Source of the DNA: Yersinia massiliensis
GTDB lineage: Bacteria > Pseudomonadota > Gammaproteobacteria > Enterobacterales > Enterobacteriaceae
Length of the DNA: 64,000 nucleotides
Assembly (NCBI RefSeq): GCF_003048255.1
Contig: NZ_CP028487.1
Span: 3,100,001-3,164,000 of the forward strand
Reading direction: 5' to 3'
Below are positions 39,825-48,833 of this stretch, piece after piece. The position numbers were made by a program, and so were the translations under genes. Each line of letters opens with the position of its first letter. Positions within the stretch are counted from its first letter, which is position 1. Under the pieces are notes generated by a model. That model worked only from the letters and a program-made list of their open reading frames with translations. It did no database searches and was not told where the DNA came from.

Positions 39825-40131
39825 CGAGCGACAGTAACATAAGTCACATATCAAATTGAATATTAAAGATTATTTTAAGATTTTCACTACATTACCTCGC
39901 TAATAACTTGTATGTTGATGCCCCTAATACAGTAGCCAACTCGAATTGATGGGTCTAAAGACAAGATATTCATTAGTTATCATTAAAGTCATTTTAGTCA
40001 CTCGTTCCGAGGTCATGCCCCGAATGACAGAGATTGTATTTCTTGCCTGAAATTCAAGCTCCCCCCTTAAGGCTTTCTTAATACAAAATTATTACAGTAC
40101 CAGCATTATTCCCTTCTGCTCAGGTTGTTTT
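39825..40131. other. Intergenic region between the Rpn gene and the PAP2 operon
   Basis: This 307-bp stretch is AT-rich. It should carry promoters for the leftward nuclease and the rightward PAP2 operon. No operator or repeat is recognised. Confidence 0.5.
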
Positions 40132-40902
40132 GTGACGTCCCATAACTCTAGACCTCAACCTGAGGTCGACCCACCAATTTTAAATCGCGTCTCAACGACA
40201 CCTACAATTCGGACAAACTCCCTTTACTCATTGCCACTAACATTTTATTTTTGGCAAGTTTTTGGGTTGGCGATCAGCGGATTACTGTTTCTTTGGCTAT
40301 CTCGCCATGAACAGTTGGATTGGCTTATTACCCAGTATTGGTTTGACCCCATTGGGCAGAATTTTCCGTTAGAACATAATTATTGGCTGGATTTACTGAA
40401 TCATCGACTGTTGAAAATGGCCATTATTAGCGCTTCAGCGATCAGCTTGCTATGGGGGATTTATCACCGAAATGGGCGGTTAGTCACCAGTATGTTGCTG
40501 TTGGGGGTTGGCCCCTTGGTGATCGGCATTCTAAAAGCCACCAGCGCGCACTCTTGCCCTTGGGATTTGGTGCAATTTGGCGGGAAATCCCTGAACTATG
40601 TGCTATTAGGCGCGGTTCCCATCGGGGCCGGTCCCGGCCACTGCTTTCCGGGTGGACATGCCTCTAGCGGTTTTGCTGTCATGGCACTTTTTTTTCTGTT
40701 TTACCCCGAACGGCCCCGTCTGGCGATGCTGTGTTGGGGCGTAGGTATCTGTCTTGGCATGCTAATGGGGTTTGGTCAAATCATGCGCGGTGCACATTTC
40801 CTTACTCACAACCTCTGGGCGGGTTGGTGGGTATGGTTTAGCCAATTGGCTCTTTTTTGGATGATTAGCGGTTATTACAACCGCGATAAGGGTGCAGAAT
40901 AA
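40132..40902 (+). CDS. PAP2-superfamily membrane phosphatase (unusual motif set)
   Basis: This 256-residue protein has about six predicted spans and belongs to the PAP2 phosphatase superfamily. The three motifs are altered from the classical form: KATSAHSCPWDL in place of KX6RP, CFPGGHASSG in place of PSGH, and RGAHFLTHNLW in place of SRX5HX3D. This set characterises a separate subgroup of membrane PAP2 proteins with unclear substrate. It starts with GTG with little Shine-Dalgarno. Its stop overlaps the ybjG start (TAATG), so the two phosphatases are co-translated. It is absent at this position in E. coli. Confidence 0.85.
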   Translation: MTSHNSRPQPEVDPPILNRVSTTPTIRTNSLYSLPLTFYFWQVFGLAISGLLFLWLSRHEQLDWLITQYWFDPIGQNFPLEHNYWLDLLNHRLLKMAIISASAISLLWGIYHRNGRLVTSMLLLGVGPLVIGILKATSAHSCPWDLVQFGGKSLNYVLLGAVPIGAGPGHCFPGGHASSGFAVMALFFLFYPERPRLAMLCWGVGICLGMLMGFGQIMRGAHFLTHNLWAGWWVWFSQLALFWMISGYYNRDKGAE

Positions 40903-41507
40903 TGGAACAAATGAATTACTTTTTCTTTTCGATGATAAATGCGACTCCCGCATCATCACCATGGATGATTTCTTTTGCGACTTTTATCGCACGCGACTTA
41001 ATCATGATTATTCCAGCATTGCTGATTGGCTTGTGGTTATGGGGACCGAAGAATTCGATGGACTCACAACGGGCGATGGTGACGAAAGCCGCTATGGCAC
41101 TCGCTTTCGCTATGCTGTCATCAGCCTGTATCGGCATGCTATTCCCTCACGACCGGCCCTTTGTCGTGGGGTTTGGCTATAATTTCCTGAGTCATTCACC
41201 CGATAGCTCTTTCCCAAGCGATCACGGTACCGCAATTTTCACCGTCGCCTTAGCCTTTGTTTTTTGGCATAAAGTCTGGTCAGCAATTACGATGATGGTG
41301 ATAGCAATTGCTATCGCATGGTCACGAATTTATCTGGGCGTGCATTGGCCGCTCGATATGGTTGGCGCTTTCTTGCTAGGGATGGTCGGCTGCTTATTTG
41401 CTCAGTTAGTGTGGAATCTGTTTGGCGAGTCTATCTCTAATGGTATGAAGCGCTTATATCACCTCAGCTTTGCCATCCCTATCAGCAGAGGGTGGGTCAG
41501 AAGCTAA
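40902..41507 (+). CDS. ybjG: Undecaprenyl-diphosphate phosphatase YbjG (BcrC type)
   Basis: YbjG is an inner-membrane PAP2 phosphatase that recycles undecaprenyl pyrophosphate, the lipid carrier for peptidoglycan, with its active site facing the periplasm. The classical motifs are complete: FPHDRPF, FPSDHGT and SRIYLGVHWPLD. The 201 residues match the E. coli protein and end GWVRS. It is coupled to the upstream PAP2 gene by TAATG. Confidence 0.95.
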   Translation: MEQMNYFFFSMINATPASSPWMISFATFIARDLIMIIPALLIGLWLWGPKNSMDSQRAMVTKAAMALAFAMLSSACIGMLFPHDRPFVVGFGYNFLSHSPDSSFPSDHGTAIFTVALAFVFWHKVWSAITMMVIAIAIAWSRIYLGVHWPLDMVGAFLLGMVGCLFAQLVWNLFGESISNGMKRLYHLSFAIPISRGWVRS

Positions 41508-41638
41508 CCTCTCCATTCCTGTCTTTCGCATTGCTGATGGTATCAAATCGTCAGCAATGTGCTCTCTTCACGTTGCTATCATCGTCTTCGCCGAAGTCAT
41601 CGGTATCAGAACCCAGATCTCACTTGCGCACCATTAAA

Positions 41639-41654
41639 TGTTATTTAAATAACA
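41639..41654 (+). promoter_or_regulatory. DeoR-type operator 1 upstream of deoC
   Basis: TGTTATTTAAATAACA is a perfect 16-bp palindrome. Its arms TGTTA/TAACA and length equal those of the E. coli deo operator (TGTTAGAATTCTAACA). It lies 115 bp before deoC. Confidence 0.7.
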
Positions 41655-41699
41655 CCGAATTGCATATGGCGTGAAATAATCCTTTGTATATCCATTTAA

Positions 41700-41715
41700 T
41701 GTTACTATTATAACA
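41700..41715 (+). promoter_or_regulatory. DeoR-type operator 2 upstream of deoC
   Basis: TGTTACTATTATAACA has the same TGTTA-N6-TAACA arms in 16 bp. It lies 39 bp upstream of the deoC ATG and 61 bp centre to centre from operator 1, so promoter elements (TTGCAT and TTGTAT near 41660-41689) sit between the two. Confidence 0.75.
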
Positions 41716-41753
41716 ATATAGCTAACTAAAAAATGGACAAAAGGACAATATTC

Positions 41754-42425
41754 ATGACCATCAATTACGCGAATTATATCGACCATACCTTACTGGCAAT
41801 GGATGCGACCGAAGCACAAATTATCAAACTATGTGAAGAGGCTAAACAGCATCATTTCTATGCAGTATGCGTGAACTCAGGTTATGTTCCTTTGGCTGCA
41901 CAACAGCTAGCGGGTAGTTCAGTGAAAGTATGTTCAGTCATTGGTTTTCCGTTGGGTGCAGGCCTAACAGAAGCAAAAGCGTTTGAAGCTCAAGCTGCCA
42001 TCAACGCTGGCGCGCAAGAAATTGATATGGTTATCAATGTTGGCTGGCTAAAAAGCGGCAAAGTGGCTGAAGTTAAAGCTGACATTCAGGCCGTGCGTGA
42101 TAATTGCGCCTCTACACCGTTGAAGGTAATATTAGAAACTTGCCTACTCAGTGATGCACAAATCGTCCAAGTTTGTGAGATGTGCCGTGAGTTGGACGTC
42201 GCTTTTGTGAAAACTTCAACAGGTTTCAGCACCGGCGGCGCAAAAGAAGAACATGTAAAATTGATGCGCTCCACCGTTGGCCCAGCCATGGGTGTCAAAG
42301 CATCCGGCGCAGTTCGTGACCAAGCCACTGCGGAGAAAATGATTCTCGCAGGCGCCACTCGGATTGGCACTAGCTCTGGGGTCACTATCGTTTCGGGCCA
42401 ACAAGCGGCCGCATCAAGCTACTAA
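41754..42425 (+). CDS. deoC: Deoxyribose-phosphate aldolase
   Basis: DeoC splits 2-deoxyribose-5-phosphate into glyceraldehyde-3-phosphate and acetaldehyde. The start is the ATG at 41754 with AAAGGAC upstream, giving 223 residues. This is the shorter Bacillus-type DeoC and not the 259-residue E. coli form. The Schiff-base lysine is K153 in [11 protein letters not shown], with K182 ([10 protein letters not shown]) and D91 completing the site. The gene stands alone, away from deoABD, next to deoR and behind two DeoR-type operators. Confidence 0.95.
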
Positions 42426-42433
42426 ATCATTGT

Positions 42434-42460
42434 AAGCCCGGTCATGCCGGGCTTATTTAT
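42434..42460 (+). terminator. Intrinsic terminator after deoC
   Basis: AAGCCCGG pairs with CCGGGCTT across a 5-nt loop and is followed by ATTTATT. It lies 8 bp after the deoC stop and separates deoC from deoR. Confidence 0.85.
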
Positions 42461-42516
42461 TGCCCTGTGCTGCTTTGCCGTGCAAGGTATCGTGAATAGT
42501 TTGTCAGGAATCGCTT

Positions 42517-43281
42517 ATGGAAACCCGCCGTGCAGAACGAATCAGTAAACTTACTCAGGCCCTAAAGCGTTCCGACAAAATCCATCTTAAAGATGCAGCC
42601 AGCCTAATACGTGTTTCGGAAATGACCATTCGGCGGGATCTGAGCGCAGAGCCAACAGCGATCATTTTGCTAGGGGGCTACGTGGTAATGGACCCCAAAA
42701 TCAACAATCCCAACAGTTATTTTGTTTCTGACCAGCAAGCCAAGCAGGTGGAAGAGAAGCGCCGAATTGGGCAACTGGCGGCTCAACTTATCGTAGAAAA
42801 CGATACGGTTTTTTTTGATTGTGGCACCACTATTCCCTCAATCATTGACGAGATCGATGAAGAACTGTCCTTTACGGCGATCTGTTACTCCCTCAACACG
42901 TTTCTTTCCTTACAAGACAAACCCAATTGCAAAGTCATCCTGTGCGGGGGCGAGTTCAAACCGAATAACTACATTTTCACCCCGATCAGCCAGCATAATG
43001 AACTGGATAATATCTGCCCCAATAAAGCGTTTATCTCAGCAGCAGGTGTTTCAATTGAATATGGCGCAACCTGTTTCAATTTTGATGAGATCATTTTGAA
43101 ACACCGCGCGCTGACAAAATCCCAGCATAAAATTCTGGTCGCCGACCACAGCAAATTCGGCAAGATAAAACCTGCCAGTATCGGTGCTCTGACACTGTTT
43201 GATACGGTAGTGACGGATCGCCAGCCAGAAGCTGAATTCAGCCAGTTCTTCTCTGCTCAAGGCATCATCACTTACTGTTAG
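42517..43281 (+). CDS. deoR: Deoxyribose operon repressor DeoR
   Basis: This 254-residue DNA-binding repressor has an N-terminal DeoR-type HTH (LKDAASLIRVSEMTIRRDL, about 24-42). Its C-terminal sugar-phosphate isomerase-like sensor domain includes FFDCGTT and VADHSKFGK. Strong colinearity with E. coli DeoR, which is induced by deoxyribose-5-phosphate, supports orthology. It lies between deoC and sdaC; in E. coli deoR lies between ybjG and dacC, so deoC and sdaCB are insertions around it. Confidence 0.95.
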   Translation: METRRAERISKLTQALKRSDKIHLKDAASLIRVSEMTIRRDLSAEPTAIILLGGYVVMDPKINNPNSYFVSDQQAKQVEEKRRIGQLAAQLIVENDTVFFDCGTTIPSIIDEIDEELSFTAICYSLNTFLSLQDKPNCKVILCGGEFKPNNYIFTPISQHNELDNICPNKAFISAAGVSIEYGATCFNFDEIILKHRALTKSQHKILVADHSKFGKIKPASIGALTLFDTVVTDRQPEAEFSQFFSAQGIITYC

Positions 43282-44310
43282 GCTTGAATTGCTTAGTAAA
43301 ATTCCCATCACAGTTCACCCTGGGTAGATAACTCTACCTAGGTATTCATTAGCTTAATTCCGAGTATATTTTCGCCATATTATCTTATTTAGATATCCAT
43401 ATTTCATTTATGGGTATTTAATATTTCCGTATTAAAAATTTCAAAACATAATTCCATTGATTATTAAGTATTCATCAATGGCAATCTTTAAAGTAAATTA
43501 ATTTAACATTTAGTCTTTCTTCTAATGGATTCATGTAAAGGAATAGCGCTATTTTTTTGTCTGACAAATTACCGGTAGAATGAATTTCTATGACAAATAA
43601 AAGAAATCTTGCCATCTTTCCACGTTACTCTATTTTCATCGACAAAAAACCAACCACTTTTATTTGTTATTTTCATGATGATATTATCGTCAAATTCAGA
43701 CGGCAACTTCACAGGAAAAAATAAAATAAACCGTTAAATATCAATTTATTATGATTTTTATATGAATTTTAAACTTATGACTTCAATCAATAAAATAGCG
43801 AAAATATTGAATTTAACTAGATCCAAAAACGTGGTTAAAATATATTGCACCTCAAAATTTGAGCAATAAAAAACAAATTGATTACTTATTAATCAAAATA
43901 AAAAAAATAGATATTAGTTATTCATATCTACGATCAGGATACATTTGAATAACAATTAGTTGTAAATCAGCAACAATCACCAGAAAACGAGTTTATTAAG
44001 CATTTGAGAGCAGGATCACGGTAGTTTCCACTGCAAATCGTTATCTTGCCGCCAGCAAAAACTACCGCGTTTGCGGAGACAACTAACATACCCGATAAAG
44101 CGAGTTAATACGCTTATCGTCGGTTAATTTTTGCACTTTATTTTTAGACCTAAGCATAACCACGGCATCAACCAAATAACCAGGGCACCCACTATAACCG
44201 AATCGTTTTGACTGAAATTTTCGCCTGATAGCGCGGCAAAATAATGCGTTACAGGTTTCTAACTTTCGGCTCTTAATTTTAAATTAACGTGTTCACATTG
44301 GAGATTTTTC
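43282..44310. other. 1-kb AT-rich intergenic region upstream of sdaC
   Basis: This is the longest gene-free stretch in the window and is very AT-rich from about 43340 to 43960. The only frame of note is a 44-codon ORF at 43590-43724, which I do not accept as a gene. The sdaC-proximal 300 bp are less AT-rich and hold two inverted repeats: CGGTAGTTT/AAACTACCG (44019-44027 with 44059-44067) and GATAAAGCG/CGCTTATC (44094-44102 with 44111-44118). A structured leader or small RNA is possible. Confidence 0.5.
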
Positions 44311-45603
44311 ATGGACACTACTCAAGCAGGCACCCTTGCCTCCACGGGAAAAGTTTCAGCAAGCACATGGCGTAAAAGTGACACTATGTGGATGTTGGGT
44401 CTATACGGTACAGCAATCGGCGCGGGTGTATTATTCCTGCCAATCAACGCCGGTATCGGCGGTCTACTGCCACTGCTTGTGATGGCAGTCATTGCCTTCC
44501 CAATGACCTTCTTTGCTCACCGTGGCCTGTGCCGCTTTGTGCTTTCAGGTAAAAATCCGGGTGAAGACATTACTGAGGTGGTTGAAGAACACTTTGGTAT
44601 CGGCGCAGGTAAACTGATTACCTTGCTTTACTTCTTTGCTATCTACCCTATTTTGTTGGTCTATAGCGTTGCTATCACCAACACCGTTGATAGCTTTATT
44701 ACCCATCAGATGCATTTGCCTTCACCACCGCGTGCCATCCTGTCCTTGATTTTGATCGTGGGCCTGATGACTATCGTGCGTTTTGGTGAGCACACCATTG
44801 TTAAAGCAATGAGCATCTTGGTATTCCCATTTGTCGCCGCATTAATGCTGTTGGCTGTCTATCTGATCCCAAACTGGTCTGGTGCCATCTTCGAGCACGT
44901 ATCAATGGACGGTAACGGTACAGGTAGCGGGTTGTGGATGACGATGTGGCTGGTTATTCCCGTCATGGTATTCTCATTCAACCACTCTCCTATCATTTCG
45001 GCGTTTGCGGTTTCAAAACGTGAAGAATACGGTGTGGATGCTGAGAAGAAATGTTCACGCATTTTAGCTTTTGCGCACATCATGATGGTTGTCACGGTTA
45101 TGTTCTTCGTCTTCAGTTGCGTACTGAGCCTGTCACCGGCAGACCTTGCAGAAGCGAAAAGCCAGAACATCTCTATTCTGTCTTATCTTGCTAACCACTT
45201 TAATACCCCAATCATTGCTTACATGGCACCGGTCATTGCCTTTATTGCTATCACTAAATCATTCTTGGGCCACTATCTGGGTGCTCGCGAAGGCTTTAAC
45301 GGCATGATCATCAAATCTTTGCGTAGCAAAGGTAAAACCATCGGCACCAATAAACTGAACCGCATTACTGCGCTGTTCATGCTGGTGACAACGTGGATCG
45401 TCGCAACCTTGAACCCAAGCATTCTGGGCATGATTGAAACACTGGGTGGCCCAATCATCGCTATGTTGTTGTTCTTGATGCCAATGTACGCAATTCATAA
45501 AGTACCTGCGATGCGTAAGTACAGCGGTCATATCAGTAACGTATTCGTGGTTATCATGGGCCTGATTGCTATCTCTGCAATCTTGTTCAGCCTGTTCGGT
45601 TAA
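44311..45603 (+). CDS. sdaC: Serine transporter SdaC
   Basis: SdaC is a proton-serine symporter in the inner membrane, of the hydroxy/aromatic amino acid permease family. Its 430 residues with about eleven spans follow E. coli SdaC closely, including [23 protein letters not shown] near the N-terminus and [20 protein letters not shown] precedes the ATG. The next gene is the serine dehydratase sdaB, so uptake and deamination are encoded together. Confidence 0.96.
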   Translation: MDTTQAGTLASTGKVSASTWRKSDTMWMLGLYGTAIGAGVLFLPINAGIGGLLPLLVMAVIAFPMTFFAHRGLCRFVLSGKNPGEDITEVVEEHFGIGAGKLITLLYFFAIYPILLVYSVAITNTVDSFITHQMHLPSPPRAILSLILIVGLMTIVRFGEHTIVKAMSILVFPFVAALMLLAVYLIPNWSGAIFEHVSMDGNGTGSGLWMTMWLVIPVMVFSFNHSPIISAFAVSKREEYGVDAEKKCSRILAFAHIMMVVTVMFFVFSCVLSLSPADLAEAKSQNISILSYLANHFNTPIIAYMAPVIAFIAITKSFLGHYLGAREGFNGMIIKSLRSKGKTIGTNKLNRITALFMLVTTWIVATLNPSILGMIETLGGPIIAMLLFLMPMYAIHKVPAMRKYSGHISNVFVVIMGLIAISAILFSLFG

Positions 45604-45750
45604 TGATAATGCGGCTGGCCAACCTCCACGGCCAGCCAGTAGCATTTACTGCTGAAAAAAATCGTTTCAAAAGCCGGTGCGCCCGTACCGGTTCTCTATC
45701 CCACGGCATTGTCAGCAATTTAATAATTAAAACCTTTAAGAGGTTAAAAT

Positions 45751-47118
45751 ATGGTCAGTGTTTTTGACATTTTCAAAATTGGTATTGGCCCTTCCAGCTC
45801 CCATACCGTCGGCCCGATGAAGGCTGGCAAGCTGTTTAGCGATGACCTGATCGCGCTAGGACATCTTTCTGACGTGACGCGAATTACCGTTGATGTTTAC
45901 GGCTCATTGTCACTGACCGGCAAAGGTCACCATACCGACATTGCTATTATCATGGGTTTAGCGGGAAATTTGCCCGACACCGTTGATATTGATGCCATTG
46001 CAGGATTTATCCGCGATGTTGAGTTGCGTGAGCGTCTGCTGCTAGCAAATGGCCAGCACGAAGTGGATTTTCCCGCTAAAGGCGGGATGAACTTCCACGA
46101 AACTAATTTACCTTTGCATGAGAATGGCATGTCCATCACGGCTCATGCGGGTGATGAAGTCCTCTTGAGTAAAACTTATTACTCTATCGGCGGTGGGTTT
46201 ATTGTCGATGAAGCAAGTTTTGGTCAGCAAGATAGCAACGCCGTTTCGGTTCCTTATCCGTTCAACTCTGCGCGTGACTTACAAAAACACTGCAAAGATA
46301 CTGGTTTATCATTATCTGGTTTAGTGATGCAAAATGAGCTGGCATTACACAGTAAAGCTGAGATAAGTGCACACTTTGCCGCTATTTGGGACGTGATGCG
46401 TGCCGGTATCGAACGCGGAATCAATACCGAAGGCTTATTGCCTGGCCCCATGAAAGTGCCACGTCGTGCTGCTGCATTACGGCGTATGTTGGTCACTACC
46501 GATAAGCACAATGCGGATCCGATGATGGTGGTCGATTGGATCAATATGTACGCTTTAGCCGTAAACGAAGAGAATGCGGCGGGCGGGCGGGTGGTAACGG
46601 CTCCGACTAACGGTGCATGCGGCATTATTCCTGCGGTACTCGCTTACTACGATAAGTTTATTCGCCCAGTGAATGAGAACTCTTATAGCCGCTATTTCTT
46701 GGTATCTGGTGTGATTGGCGCGCTGTATAAAATGAACGCGTCTATTTCTGGCGCTGAAGTGGGTTGTCAGGGAGAAGTCGGTGTTGCCTGCTCAATGGCG
46801 GCTGCCGGATTGGCTGAGTTAATGGGGGGTAGCCCTGCTCAGGTTTGTATCGCCGCTGAAATCGCCATGGAACATAATCTGGGGCTGACATGCGATCCCG
46901 TCGCTGGACAAGTTCAAGTTCCTTGTATTGAGCGTAACGCCATTTCCGCCGTACAAGCGGTTAACTCAGCCCGTATGGCGTTGCGTCGTACCAGTGAGCC
47001 GAGTGTCTGCTTGGATAAAGTCATCGAAACCATGTATGAAACTGGCAAAGATATGAACGCTAAATACCGCGAAACGTCTCGTGGTGGGCTGGCCATTAAG
47101 ATTGTTGCCTGTAACTGA
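45751..47118 (+). CDS. sdaB: L-serine dehydratase SdaB
   Basis: The enzyme deaminates L-serine to pyruvate and ammonia using a [4Fe-4S] cluster instead of PLP. Length is 455 residues. The N-terminal beta domain has GIGPSSSHTVGPMKAG. Cluster-region cysteines are in TNGACGIIPAVLAYY and LTCDPVAGQVQVPC. It lies 147 bp after sdaC, like the E. coli sdaCB operon, which favours sdaB over sdaA. AAGAGG precedes the start. Confidence 0.95.
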   Translation: MVSVFDIFKIGIGPSSSHTVGPMKAGKLFSDDLIALGHLSDVTRITVDVYGSLSLTGKGHHTDIAIIMGLAGNLPDTVDIDAIAGFIRDVELRERLLLANGQHEVDFPAKGGMNFHETNLPLHENGMSITAHAGDEVLLSKTYYSIGGGFIVDEASFGQQDSNAVSVPYPFNSARDLQKHCKDTGLSLSGLVMQNELALHSKAEISAHFAAIWDVMRAGIERGINTEGLLPGPMKVPRRAAALRRMLVTTDKHNADPMMVVDWINMYALAVNEENAAGGRVVTAPTNGACGIIPAVLAYYDKFIRPVNENSYSRYFLVSGVIGALYKMNASISGAEVGCQGEVGVACSMAAAGLAELMGGSPAQVCIAAEIAMEHNLGLTCDPVAGQVQVPCIERNAISAVQAVNSARMALRRTSEPSVCLDKVIETMYETGKDMNAKYRETSRGGLAIKIVACN

Positions 47119-47143
47119 TTTATCGTCGTCTAGACTTAATAAA

Positions 47144-47172
47144 AATGGCTACTGAGAAGTAGCCATTAAGAT
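47144..47172. terminator. Terminator-like hairpin between sdaB and dacC
   Basis: A 10-bp perfect stem (AATGGCTACT with AGTAGCCATT) with a GAGA tetraloop lies 25 bp after sdaB, between convergent genes. The poly-T tracts are short on the plus strand; on the minus strand the stem is followed by TTTATT. Confidence 0.65.
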
Positions 47173-47211
47173 TATTGAAAAGTACCTGCCCTGCCACGAC
47201 ATACAGGCCAA

Positions 47212-48417
47212 CTAGCCGAATACTCCCCCAAACCACTGGCTCAATTTCATCATCACAAAATCCCAGATACGGCTGAAGAACCCGCCCTCTTTGATTTCGT
47301 TCATCACCACCAACGGACGTTGTTCAATGGTTTTGCCATTAAGCTGGAAATCAATGGTGCCGACCACTTGATGCTTAGCCAGCGGCGCGCGTAGCTCGGT
47401 TTGATTGAGCGTATAACTGGCTTTCAGATTCTTCATTTGCCCTTTCGGGATAGTGATTGCTGCATCTTCAGCGACCCCAAGATCTGCCTGCCCGGTATCA
47501 CCAAACCACACTTTTTGCGTCACAAAAGGCTTAGTCGCTTTAATGGGGACCACAGTTTCATAGAAACGAAATCCCCAAGTCAGTAATTTTTCACTTTCGC
47601 TGAAGCGAACCCGATCACTCGGTGCCCCTAATACGACGGAAATCAAACGCATCGGGCCATCAGTGGCCGAGGCGACCAGATTATGCCCGGCGCCAGAGGT
47701 AAAGCCGGTTTTCATGCCATCGACGTTGAGATTAGAACTCCATAACAACCGATTACGGTTAATTTGCCGAATATTATTAAAGGTAAATTCTTTCTCTTTA
47801 TGCAACGCATATTCTTCTGGTACATCGCGGATCAAGGCCTGCCCTAACACCGCCATATCACGTGCCGTACTGTATTGCCCCGGAGCATCGAGGCCATGCA
47901 CCGTCATAAAGTGAGTATTCGTGAGGCCCAGCGCTTTAGCGTAATTATTCATTAGCCCGACAAAGCTGTCCTGACTACCCGCGACATAATCAGCCAGCGC
48001 GATGCTTGCGTCATTACCTGACTGAATCACGATGCCTTTATTCAAATCGGATAATTTTACCTGATCACCCGGTTTCAAAAACATCAGCGAAGAACCGCGC
48101 AGTGCCGGATTACCAGTCGCCCAAGCATCTTTACCGACAGTGACTAAATCATCTGGATGCACTTTACCGGCTTTAATCGCCTGTCCAATCACATAGCTGG
48201 ACATGATTTTTGTCAGACTTGCCGGATCAAGGCGCTGATCACCATTCGCTTCGGCCAACACTTTGCCACTGTTGTAGTCCATCAATACATAAGCTTTGGC
48301 ATCAACTGGAGGAACCGCAGGGTCATCAGCCGCGTGCGCAGCGGGCAGTGCCAAGAGCAATAATCCAGCGCTGAACGTCAATTTTTTTATCTTGAAAGGG
48401 AGGAGAAATTTCATCAT
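47212..48417 (-). CDS. dacC: D-alanyl-D-alanine carboxypeptidase (penicillin-binding protein 6)
   Basis: DacC is a low-molecular-weight PBP that trims the terminal D-Ala from peptidoglycan pentapeptides. The signal peptide ends at AHA-A (29). Catalytic motifs are S67-L-T-K70, SGN (in [13 protein letters not shown]) and KTG (in [12 protein letters not shown]). The C-terminal amphipathic helix ([16 protein letters not shown]) anchors it to the inner membrane. I choose the ATG at 48417, with AAGGA 13 nt upstream; a TTG at 48441 is an alternative. DacC is preferred over DacA by synteny with deoR. Confidence 0.94.
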   Translation of the reverse strand: MMKFLLPFKIKKLTFSAGLLLLALPAAHAADDPAVPPVDAKAYVLMDYNSGKVLAEANGDQRLDPASLTKIMSSYVIGQAIKAGKVHPDDLVTVGKDAWATGNPALRGSSLMFLKPGDQVKLSDLNKGIVIQSGNDASIALADYVAGSQDSFVGLMNNYAKALGLTNTHFMTVHGLDAPGQYSTARDMAVLGQALIRDVPEEYALHKEKEFTFNNIRQINRNRLLWSSNLNVDGMKTGFTSGAGHNLVASATDGPMRLISVVLGAPSDRVRFSESEKLLTWGFRFYETVVPIKATKPFVTQKVWFGDTGQADLGVAEDAAITIPKGQMKNLKASYTLNQTELRAPLAKHQVVGTIDFQLNGKTIEQRPLVVMNEIKEGGFFSRIWDFVMMKLSQWFGGVFG

Positions 48418-48833
48418 GAGGTCGCCAAAGTATCCTTGCAAATAATCGGAAATAAGTGGTGTTTCAAAAGCAGACCACGGTCCAATTAACGAAAAAATAA
48501 CGTCTTTTTACCGATGCTGAAACTTGAGTTTAGTCATATTTCGACACCTTTTCTAAATTTATCCCATTGCCGTGTCAATTGGGCGCAGTTTTACGTTTTG
48601 TTTTGTAAAGACCCTGATTCAAGTAGCCATTGATGCCCATACGGCTAAACATCTCGCTATCCGAACGTCCTGACATCTAAACATCCAAACGTCATAAGAA
48701 ATAGCATTATTATTCCAAAAAGAAATATAGAGAGGTTATTTGTTCTTTTTAGTGCTTAAACCGCTGGCGCTATCATTGACCCATAAATTGTTAGCTGAGC
48801 ACTTAGCTAACACACTCTTTATCGGAGAAACAC
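48418..48833. other. dacC-cbs divergent control region
   Basis: This 416-bp non-coding region carries divergent promoters. Its central part holds the MetJ-like operator array listed separately. Nothing else was recognised in it. Confidence 0.6.
48647..48694 (+). promoter_or_regulatory. MetJ-type operator: tandem met boxes upstream of cbs
   Basis: Six contiguous 8-mers in register read AAACATCT, CGCTATCC, GAACGTCC, TGACATCT, AAACATCC and AAACGTCA. Against the met box AGACGTCT they match 6, 3, 5, 6, 5 and 6 of 8. Contiguous octamer arrays are the signature of cooperative MetJ binding with S-adenosylmethionine. The array ends 139 bp before the cbs start. Confidence 0.75.

Noticed and set aside
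43590..43724. 44-codon ORF (MTNKRNLAIFPRYSIF onward) in the AT-rich gap before sdaC
   Set aside because: No Shine-Dalgarno, no recognisable family, and such short frames are expected by chance in AT-rich DNA.
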